Of a stretch of DNA of 64,000 bases, positions 50,253-59,480 are shown piece by piece. Below the pieces are notes generated by a model, which saw only the letters and a list, made by a program, of their open reading frames with translations, was not told the DNA's origin and ran no database searches. This stretch comes from Xiphias gladius (Eukaryota > Chordata > Actinopteri > Istiophoriformes > Xiphiidae): positions 20,841,976-20,905,975 of the forward strand of contig NC_053409.1 in assembly GCF_016859285.1 (NCBI RefSeq), given 5' to 3'. The translations under genes were made by a program, and so were the position numbers. Numbering within the stretch: position 1 is the stretch's first letter; each line of letters opens with the position of its first letter.

Positions 50253-50994
50253 CTTGGTTTCAAATTGCGTCAACGTAACTTTATTAGCAAAGACAAAAAA
50301 AAACAGAAAACCGTCGGTCAGCAGGGGGCGACATTTCTCTCGACTCTGCATGTTGGATATTATTATTTCTCTTTTTCTAAGTCAACATATTTATAAATAA
50401 GAAATATTAAAATAAATTCACAAACACATACAGTGTTATGATAGTTTTATAATAAGCAGTTAAGTAATAATAACAGTTAGTTTTAATTGTGAGGGTAAAT
50501 ACAAAACAAGGTAAGGTTATTGTATTCAACAGCAACTGTTAACAGCAAAGCATTTCAAAGTGCTTTACAAAGGACATAAAAAGGCATAAGGTGCTATAAA
50601 ACATAAATAAAAGTAGTAAAATGAAATATATGGTACAAAATGAACTGAAATAAAACCGATTAAAAAGGAGAATAAAAATAACAGTACAGTGCAAAATATG
50701 AATAAATATAAAATTTATATTGAAAAACATAAAATGGAAACACTACAATGACCTATTGTGCTTCATGTGGCAAAAATAGGAAATGCAGAGAAAAATGTCC
50801 ATGTCTAAATCCATTGTTGTAAAAGGGGGGGGGGGGATACTTTGGTCAATTTGAGGAAAAAAACAAAAGGCAGTGATGAAAATAAAACCAGTTACATCTT
50901 AAACACATTAATGAAGATAAGTAAGATATTGACAGCATATATGCAATATATCCACAAATAAATAATATAAGCAAATTATCATGGTTATAATTAT

Positions 50995-51550
50995 ATATTA
51001 TTCAGGGATTCAACTAATGATAATTTTCATTATCTATATAATCGGCCTATTATTTTCTTGATTAATTTCATCGAATGTCAGATGTCTGATTGATGTTTTG
51101 TTTCAGCTCAAATATTATCAACAGCCGTAATATCTGGTAACATCAGCGTGAGTGATATACCTAGGGCTGCATTTAATGACTGTACTCATTATCGACTAAT
51201 CTGACAATAATTTTCTAGATTAATCGTTTAGTCTATAAACTGCAAAGCAGTGTGAGTGCGCAAAATTATGATTAATTGGGACTAACGATTATTTTTATTG
51301 TTTTAATTATTCTTTTTATCCATATAATTTTTTTGATTAACATGTTAAAGAATGCCTGTGATAATTTGCCACAGCTCAAGGTGCCAGATGTTTTGTTTTG
51401 TATGATCAATAGTGGAAAACACAAATATATGAGAAAGAAAAAGCAGCAACTCCGCACATTTGAGACGCTGGAACCAGCAGATGTTTGGCATTTTTGCTTA
51501 CAAAATGACTAAGGTGATCTCTTGATTATCAAAAGATTAGAATAAAAGGT
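50995..51550. repeat. Two adjacent TTAATCG-type repeat copies (family A)
   Basis: The shared words GATAATTTTCATTATCTATA, TAGGGCTGCATTTAATGACT, TTTTCTAGATTAATCGTTTA and TTTGCCACAGCTCAAGGTGC mark two overlapping or nested copies between afg1l and scml4. Confidence 0.6.
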
Positions 51551-51751
51551 ACAAGAATGTGAGTATAAACCACTTAAGTACACCACTGGAAATAATAACA
51601 TTAATATTTCCATACTGTCCGAGGAATATTCTCATTATGATTAACAGGAGAAACTCTGTCCTCAGTCTAATTATACCTCCACAGCACTGAGCTGGAGTTG
51701 CAGACAAAACATGGCAGACAACGGTCAGGGTGTTACAGGGCTTACAGGCTT

Positions 51752-51765
51752 GTTGCCATGACAAC
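51752..51765 (+). promoter_or_regulatory. scml4: RFX X-box upstream of scml4
   Basis: GTTGCCATGACAAC matches RYYNYY-AT-RRNRAC at every position. It lies about 130-200 bases before the inferred scml4 first exon. RFX factors bind such imperfect palindromes in promoters. Function here is inferred. Confidence 0.45.
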
Positions 51766-51797
51766 AGAGGGGCCCTCCCCCCCTCTCCCTCTTTAAT

Positions 51798-51798
51798 G

Positions 51799-51826
<28 letters not shown>
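51798..51826. repeat. (CA)n microsatellite before scml4
   Basis: About 14 CA units, between the X-box and the inferred first exon. Confidence 0.9.
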
Positions 51827-51832
<6 letters not shown>

Positions 51833-51889
51833 GTCACTCGCTCCCTGTCTGTCTGTCTCTGTTGTACACACATATATACAGTATTACAG

Positions 51890-52000
51890 TGGAATCCGCC
51901 TTGCTTTGAGATCCGTGCTCTGCTATTGGAAGCAGGGGAGATATATGAAAAACAGCACGGAGCGGAGGGATACTCCACATCTCCACATCTGTTTCGGATG
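51890..52000 (+). other. scml4: Inferred 5' non-coding exon of scml4
   Basis: The stretch ends in GGATG/GTGAGT, a strong donor at 52001. An inverted CCAAT box (CTATTGG, about 51923) and the X-box lie at the left side or upstream. Joined to the acceptor at 52927-52928, it adds a short upstream reading frame from the ATG at 51945. That frame would stop in the TGA overlapping the main ATG. The left boundary is a guess; no transcript evidence is available. Confidence 0.4.
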
Positions 52001-52116
52001 GTGAGTGCCTGCTGACTGGTTATTGTTTGTTTACATACTGTATCCTTTGAAAAATCTGCTTAAAACAAGAGGATTTTTAGTGGCATGAATTGCAGTTTCC
52101 TCATTCTGGTTAGCTC

Positions 52117-52143
52117 TGCTGCTGCTGCTGCTGCTGCTGCTGC
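52117..52143. repeat. (CTG)n repeat in scml4 intron 1
   Basis: About nine uninterrupted CTG units on the transcript strand. Confidence 0.9.
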
Positions 52144-52330
52144 ATGGGAGACGTGCCACATGTTCATTTTCCTATAGCTGCTTCTTCTTCTTTTTTTTAA
52201 AAATTGGGGTGGAAGCTGTCATCGTAATGGTAATTCATAGCTGGGTAGCCATGGTGAAGTCAATTTCCCCCTCCCTCTGCCACTGCTGAATGCATTAGTC
52301 TAATGAGATGTCTGCAGCCTGTGTGCCGAG

Positions 52331-52381
52331 CAGCAGCAGCAGCAGCAGCAGCAGCATCAGCAGCAGCAGCAGCAGCAGCAG
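52331..52381. repeat. (CAG)8-CAT-(CAG)8 repeat in scml4 intron 1
   Basis: A 17-unit triplet tract with one CAT interruption, complementary to the CTG tract 190 bases upstream. Confidence 0.9.
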
Positions 52382-52934
52382 CCTTAGCAGTGTGTTAACC
52401 AAAAGGGGACGAGGAAAAAGCCTCATACAGCAGGAGCAGGATGGCTTTCCCTGCATTGTGAGGGATTTAGCTTTATAGTCCTTTAGGCTCCTGGGATTTA
52501 AGACTAAAGGGCTTGCCTCTTGGTCTTTCACAATAGAAGATAGCAGGTAACAGACACCCCCTCCCCCTCTCTCTCTCTCTCTCGCTCAGGTTTATTGGTG
52601 TGTTATCATTGCAGGATGGAGGTGCTGTTTCCTCCACAGCTCTTGCATGGCTGTCTTTTGTGTTGTTCGATTATTATGGTGCTCTGCTAAATTCTGCTCC
52701 TCTCAACCGCATTGTTCAGCTGAGTCTCCTGCAGTCTGTTAGTGTTTGGATGTTGTCGTTGTGAGCCTTTGCAAAGCCCTTCTGCTTCCTCTGTGTCTGC
52801 TCTAAATGGATGCTAATGCTGCTCTCTAATATGTAGCTGCTGTGGAGGTAGATTAATGTGTTCAGTAAAGTGCATGGTGTCGTGCATTTCTATTGCCTGA
52901 GCTCAATGGTTGTTTCCTTTGTCTCCAGCTCCAA

Positions 52935-55174
52935 ATGAGTGTACCTGCAGCAACTGCACAGAAATCAGACGGCAACAACAGTGAAATGCAATCAGCTGCA
53001 GTGGCTCCCTCCTTCATCCCCAGCCAGTCGGGGAAGATACCGGGCAGGAAGAGAGGGAGACCCCCACTCCGCAATGTGGCCAAGATGGATTTTCCTAACC
53101 GTTACCCAGAATCACTCCCTCCACTCAAGGTGCCAAAGAAGAGGGGGAGAAAGCCGGGCTTCAAGGTCAGCCAGATTCGGGGGGGGGGGGGGGGGTGTTG
53201 AGATGTGGTGTGTGGATGCTATGTGTTTAAAAATGCATGTGTACACAGAGAGACACAGACACACAGGCTCCATGCCTTTCAGATTTTGTGAAATCCCAGT
53301 GTAACAGAGAGAGACCGAACATCTATGAGGCTTTGTTCTGCCATAGTCAAATATTATGGAAACATTTTTGTGTCTAAAGGGGAAATCATTAATAAACATA
53401 TCTATGTTTTTTGTAGTGTAAAAACTACAGTTTTACTCAGATTTCGTATCCCAATTATTCTACCATCCCCCTTCCTACTTCCTCTATTATGCGTAAATAA
53501 ATTATATGCCTGAAATAAACACTGGAATGCAAAAACATTTTCTCTTTCTGCAGCTCAAACCCAGGATGGTGATGACGCCGCTGGCTATTTCTCCACCCAG
53601 CAGCACCCCTGAGCCTGATATGAGCTCCATTCCTCAGGATGCTGCCACCATCCCCCACTCTGCCACGCCCCAGGTGCTCACAGGTAGGACACAAAACCCT
53701 CTGAACCAAATAAAGACAATAAAAGATCATATAATTCAGTGCAAGGATAATTAAAGTATAATTTCTTCCTTCATTCTACTGTTTCCCCTTTTCTTTCCCT
53801 ATCTCCACTTGTATTTTTCCTGTACTAGTCTGTATCTACATCAACAAGCAGGCCAACACGGGCCCCAATCTGGACAGGAAGAAGATCCAGCAGCTCCCTG
53901 ATCACTTTGGACCCGACAGGCCCTCCGTGGTGCTGCAGCAGGCCGTCCAAGGCTGCATCGACAGCGCCTTCCAGCAGAAAACGGTGTTCACTCTCCTCAC
54001 GCAAGGCTACGGGGGAGAAAAAATATCAGGTGTTGTACAAAGACCCCCTTCAGGTGTTGTTTTCTGTTTGTTTAATACCCTTCAATAAATTTCTTACCAC
54101 TTTACCCGAGGTGGAACTGAGAAAAAAGCCACCATTAGTAAAAGTTTAATGACCTAATCTGTAAGAAATTGTATCCAAACTGTGCTGTTGTTTCAAGTGG
54201 TCCCTCCCCGTTTTGCTCTTCCAGCCACATTTGATGGGAAGCAGCACCTTCTGAGCCTCCCCGTGGTGAACAGCATCGACTATGTGCTTCGTTTTCTGAA
54301 GAAACTCTGTCGCAGCTTGCACTGTGAAAACCTCTTCAGTGATCAGCCCATTACCCAGCACAGTGGTGGCTCCTACCAGTCAGATGGTACTTGTTCATTT
54401 TGACTCAAGTAGAGGCTGCTCCGCTAAGTTTCTTTCAGTTAATTTTGACTCTAACCTTGCCTTTAGCTGAAACATCTATGGCCGAGGACTACCATTTAGA
54501 CCAGGCAGACGGCAAACGCTACTCCGTGGACCCCGGCGACTCTGCTTTCAGCTCCATAAGCTCGTCCTACTCACCAAAGACCTCCTACGGGTTCCGTTCT
54601 TCACAGCAGTTCTCCAATGGCTCGGCCTCCATGAGCATGTGCCGGCAGTCGTCCACCAGCCCAAACACGTTCCCAGAGAGCAACAGGACTGGTGAGAAGT
54701 CATGGAAAAAAAACCAAAAACAAGATTGTGTCCATGTTTATCTCCCTGAGGTACCAAAGTAAAGCTCCTTTCTTTCCTTTGTTATTCCAGGAGGTTATAA
54801 CGCGTCTCCAGAATCCCAGGAGTCCAAAGCTCCACCCAATAAGGACCCATCCACCTGGTCTGTGGAAGATGTTGTCTGGTTCATCAGGGATGCGGACCCC
54901 CAGGCTCTTGGCCCCCATGCGGACGTCTTTAGAAAACATGTGAGTCTGCTGTGTTCTCGAAAAGCTGACTTGTTACACTGCTTGGCCAGGCTGGTCACCT
55001 ATTTCTCATTGATTTGACACCAACTTCTTGTCCTTCTGCTTCTCTCAGGAGATCGACGGAAACGCTTTGTTACTCCTAAAGAGCGACATGATCATGAAGT
55101 ACCTCGGACTGAAGCTGGGTCCGGCCTTGAAGCTTTGCTACCACATCGACAAACTAAAGCAGACTAAGTTCTGA
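52935..55174 (+). CDS. scml4: Scm-like polycomb-group protein 4, seven coding exons
   Basis: SCML4 is a short relative of Sex comb on midleg proteins, thought to act in Polycomb-type repression. Exons: 52935-53165, 53554-53683, 53829-54029, 54225-54386, 54467-54691, 54791-54939, 55049-55174. The total is 407 residues and all phases agree. Domains: AT-hook-like GRKRGRPPL (37-45) and [10 protein letters not shown] (68-77); a SLED-type DNA-binding region (about 120-230, [15 protein letters not shown] and [19 protein letters not shown]); a Ser-rich linker; and a SAM/SPM domain (about 335-404, [16 protein letters not shown] and [17 protein letters not shown]). MBT repeats are absent, as in mammalian SCML4. 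The fourth exon has a second in-frame acceptor (start 54198), which would add nine residues including PPRF. The human SCML4 locus also lies in 6q21, near AFG1L and FOXO3. Confidence 0.95.
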
Positions 55175-57600
55175 AAACCTTACGCGGTATATCTCCCCCC
55201 TTGAATCCAAGAGTACATTTGAGTAGGGTCAAGCCTGGGGACACCAGGTCTTGGGTCCCTAGGCATGAGGCGAGTCACTTTCTCTAGGGTCCCCAGAAGC
55301 GGGGGTCACTTCCTTTTGTGCCGCTAACATAAAAAGGTAAAAAAGGCAACTACCTTTACGGTTAATTTAACTCCTTTTTGCTCCGAATGAGGAAGAAACA
55401 ATGCCATGTAAAGAAATGTGCTACAGGTGAAATAAAAAATTCAAGAAAGCCACACAAAGAATTAAATGTTCAGTAATACTGGACAGATTTGGAAGTCTTT
55501 TATGAAGACGTTTGTAACTGACATTTGCATTTTAACAATAGGAAAGTGTGAAAAAATTAGGAGTAGCGCAGGGTTTGAGTAGGATCCAACTTACTGCTGA
55601 TATTAATGGTGACATAATAGGGCTAACATGAATGTTATCTTCTCCAACATCACCTGCATTTTATATGACGTCAACCAGGCTGTATTTTTTAATATTGTAT
55701 TATTTCGTTCACAGTTAACACGATAAAAAAAAGCGGATTTGGCTGTTTTTGTTTTTGTTTTGTTTTATACGTTAACACTACTTTTTTGGCCACTTGGGGG
55801 CAGCGGAAGCAAGTTATGAAAACTGTCATATCGTCACCTTTTCACCTGTATCGGGTACTTGTTAGCAAACACTTACTTAATTACATATCCAGAAGTGATG
55901 AAGCAACATAATCATTCATTTTGGAGCGTTTCTGACCACGTGGCGGATGTGGTCGCTTTCGTTTAGCTTTGTTTTTGGTCTTTTTGGATATATTTTGCGC
56001 CTTGGCTGCTAGCAGCTAGTCTTTAACTGTTTCCGTCTAATCTTTGGTGCTGAGCAGGTTGTGTCCAGTGGGTTTTTAAAGTTTTTTTGCTGAAAACAGA
56101 TGCCTACTGCGGCCAGAAACAAACGCTAAGAGAGGTGAGAGTGAACCGAAACAGTCGTGGGCCGGACAGCGAAACAATGAACTGAAACTCACTATTAAGC
56201 TCTGTGAAGCCGAGGGGAGCTGCAGATTCAGGTGATAATTCTCTGTGGGTTCATAGCTTTGAGCAACTGCTCTCACATTGTCCCAGTGTCTGTAGTTTGA
56301 TACACTGTTATAATAAAACATTGATTATAGCCACTTTAAAGTGTTGAGCAGAGAAGCTCAGTGAATGTTCTCAAATCTGGTTAAATAAAGGGGAACGAAA
56401 AGGGTAATAACAGCAAAGTGACGTCCCTCACTTCTGGGGACCCTAAAAGAAGTGGGGACCCTACTCTCGTTCCGTTGGATCCTGTTTCCCACACCTGGGA
56501 TCTACAGACTTGAGGGCCGCAGTTGGAACCCCTTAGTACAGATTTTTTTGAAGATTTTCATGATGTCATGTAGCGATGATCACAAATTCAACCCCTCTCT
56601 CTTTTTCTCTCTCCCATCTTTAAATTACTTTCTCAACTTTTGGCACAGATTTTGAAATAAAAACCTTCAGACTGTGGAATGCATCCACCACACACGTTAA
56701 CGTAAATGTAACGAGCAGCACATCTGTTGGCTGCATGCAGATTTATATATATACCTTAAGACTACTTTCACTTTGTCAAATCTCACTATAGGATCTTGTT
56801 TACTCGTGTTTATCAAGCAGAACACATATCTATAACTGTACTGAAAAATGGTGCATTAAATACTACATTGCTTTTTGATTGAGAGATTTAGAAAATCGTT
56901 TTGATACTATTTTTTCACATTACTGTGTAACAAAAAAGTAATGCTCCCATTGGATTTGTCATTCTTTTTTATTATAATTTTAATATTAAAAAAAACCCAG
57001 TATAACCTGAACAAGACATAACAATATAGAAAGACAGTAGCTCTCTTGTTAGTATATATGTAAAGAAAAATGAGAGCATCGTGAACGTGATATATTTATG
57101 TTTCAATATGCAAAATTGTTACATGCCAATTATCTCCATAGGCTCTTCATGTATGCTCATTAGAACATTTTTTATTTCATATGTTTCTATGTTTTTATCC
57201 AGCATCAGTGTTGATACGGAAGTTGTCAAAACACGTGGAACACGTAAATGTTACACTAAGAAAAACCTAAATGGCCATGTAAATGGGTATATAATATAGT
57301 ATTGCTTTTGTATACCACTTTTGGTGTACAGTATGCATCCTTTTTTAATCAATTAACCTTTGTAAGTGAATGCTGCTGTAAAGATATTACATGTAAGCCA
57401 TGCCTAGTGAGATCAAGCTAAGGTGTTTTATTTTGAAAATCACTATGAATAAGAGTTTTAGAGAAAGCTGAGTGGATCAGTCCTCTATGCTGGTGCTAAA
57501 AGTTATCTATGTATTTAACTGTTTGCTTTTGTGTTTGTGAGATGTAAAGGAAATCTTATGTGTATACTGTACTGTACGTGTGTATTAAATTAAGAATTCA
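55175..57600 (+). other. scml4: 3' untranslated region of scml4
   Basis: The sequence is AT-rich and non-coding. Candidate polyadenylation hexamers are AATAAA at about 55432 and 56656 and ATTAAA at 57583-57588. The last, just before the Tc1-like element, would give a 2.4-kb 3'UTR. The extent is inferred. Confidence 0.5.
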
Positions 57601-57692
57601 AGTAATCAGAGCTTTGTGTGTGAGACAGGCTTTTTATTTCAGTGTTTTATTAACTTTTGTGATGGGGAGCTGGGTTTAAAAATGCAAATGAA

Positions 57693-59105
57693 CCAATTGT
57701 GTATAATCAAAATATTTTAACAAAACGTCCAATGTTACTGAACAAAACAAAATTAAAAAAAAAACAAAACTTGCATAGTAGTGAAAAAACATAAGCACAA
57801 AACGTAGCCCAGAAACAATTATTGGCACCCTTCCCTAATAGTTGGTTGCAAAACCTTTGACAACAAAGACAGCCCCTTAATGTTTCTTGTAACCATCTAG
57901 AAGCTTCTTGTCTTCTGTCTGATGGTAGCTTTGGTCATCTCTGAGTTTGCAGGAGTCCTTTTTTGCGATCTCAGATTTCGGCTCTCTCCAAAGGTTTTCA
58001 GTGGGATTTAGGTCCGGACTCATTGCTGGCCAGTTTTTTTCAACCCTTCTTTTGCGCTGCTGGATGTGTGCTTTGGGTCGTTGTCCTGCCGAAAGACCCA
58101 AGACCTTCGCCTCAAACCTAGTTTTCTGACACTGGGTAACACATTTCGCTCTAAAGTGCCTTGGTAATCTTCTGATTTCATCGTTGATACATTCAATGCC
58201 TCCAGTACCAGAGGCAGCAAAGCAGCCCCACACAAAGACAGATCCTCCGCCATGTTTTACTGAAGGTAGGTTTTTTTCTTTTCCCTCTGGGCTTATCAAC
58301 AAATTATTGCACTACATTCCCAAAAGAGCTCTATTTTTGTTTCATCTGTCCATAGAACATTTTCCCAGAAAGACTGTGGCTTATCTATGAACGATTTTGC
58401 AAACATCAGTCTTGCCTTATTGTGCCTGTCTCTCAATAGTGGTGTCCTCCTTGGCCTTCACTCGTGGAGCCCTACTTGGTTTAGTGTGCGGCATATGTTA
58501 CGGGATGAAACCACCAGCCCGGATTGCTCCAGGTCTCTAGACTTCTCTCACCGAATTTCTTCTCAGCACCACGTCCTGGAAGTGTCTTAACAGTTTTACG
58601 ACTGTGAATCTTCTAGATAACGATACGAACTGTTGAAACAGGGATTTCAAGATCTTTGGCGATTGCCTTGTCGTCTTTGGAATTGTCACGTTTTCTGATA
58701 ACAGCCTTTCTGATACTCTCTAGTCTTCGCCATTGTGAAAAAGAAACCGGAAACAATCAGCCCCTTTTTATGCAGTAAAACCATCAATCGTGGTTTTAAT
58801 TCAGGTCATGTGAACACTGAAAATGAATCACAGGTGAGCCTTATTGTTTTTTATTTTGTTTGAGGAACTAATTTAAATTCAACAAAAGGGTGCCAATAAT
58901 TGTGTCAAGCGGAGATTTTATGTCTGTATTTTTAATTTCACTATATGAAAGAATTTTTGTTGTTGTTGTTCAGTAACTTTGGACATTTTATTAAATGAAC
59001 AAATTGAACAAAAAAGGTTAATTGCCATTTACTTCTGAAGATATTCTTAATTCCGTACTTGAAATTCAGGGGTGCCAATACTTTCAACCAGGACTGTATC
59101 ACTCG
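57693..59105 (-). mobile_element. Degenerate Tc1-like DNA transposon
   Basis: The transposase reads on the minus strand in broken frames. These include an N-terminal piece after ATGGCGAAG at about 58733, the catalytic FRQDNDPKHT segment (near 58085) and SPDLNPTENLW (near 58010). Stops and frameshifts separate the parts, so it cannot encode an active enzyme. Terminal inverted repeats are partly visible: GGTGCCAATAATTGTG (about 58889) mirrors AATTATTGGCACCC (about 57818), and ACAGTCCTGGTTGAAAG-type sequence ends the right side. The outer left repeat seems lost. The element lies in the scml4-vsnl1 gap, near the synteny breakpoint. Confidence 0.88.
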
Positions 59106-59329
59106 TTTTACACTAAAAAAAAAAGCCTGAAAGGATCCAGGTTTGGATTTGGGTCTGCACAACTGAGAACTGTTTTGGCCGGGAGACTCAGCTGTGCCTC
59201 AACGCGTGATTTAACAAAGGTGACCTACATCTGTGGCTCCAAAACTGATGTCCAGGGACCACCAGGGGTCATGGTGGGGCTCCCAGAAGCTCCCCAGAAA
59301 AATAAGCAGGAGCAGTTGTTATGCCTCTG

Positions 59330-59480
59330 TGCCGGCGACATCCGTGGCCGTCTTGTGGACACCATATCTCAAGAACGCCTTGAGGTAATTTCTTCAGATT
59401 TGGCACAAACGTTCACTTGGACTCAAGGGTGAACCGATTAGAATTTGGTGGTCAAAGGTCAAAGGTCACTCTGTGTATTG
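59330..59480 (+). repeat. Interspersed fish-type repeat fragment
   Basis: The words ATCTCAAGAACGCCTTGAGG, TTGGCACAAACGTTCACTTG and TGGTGGTCAAAGGTCAAAGG are characteristic of a repeat I recall from many teleost genomes. Only a fragment is present. Family assignment is from memory and unverified. Confidence 0.5.

Larger units (their letters stand above)
50253..52928. other. Divergent intergenic region between afg1l and scml4, with repeats and scml4 5' exon
   Basis: The afg1l promoter must lie just right of 50252 and the scml4 first exon near 51.9 kb. Between them are a G run (50827-50836), copies of a TTAATCG-rich interspersed repeat (about 50995-51550), a (CA)n tract, an RFX X-box and complementary CTG/CAG repeats. 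Nothing else coding was recognised. Confidence 0.55.
52001..52928 (+). other. scml4: scml4 first intron with complementary triplet repeats
   Basis: It contains (CTG)n at 52117-52143, (CAG)8-CAT-(CAG)8 at 52331-52381, and a (CT)n tract near 52566-52583. It ends in a TTTGTCTCCAG acceptor. The Leu-rich minus-strand frame through the CAG tract is a repeat artefact. Confidence 0.5.

Noticed and set aside
52295..52531. Minus-strand frame with a poly-Leu run
   Set aside because: It is an artefact of the CAG repeat in scml4 intron 1.
57877..59105. Possible domesticated Tc1 transposase gene
   Set aside because: The catalytic segments lie in different frames separated by stops, and the left terminal repeat is incomplete. 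It is a dead transposon.
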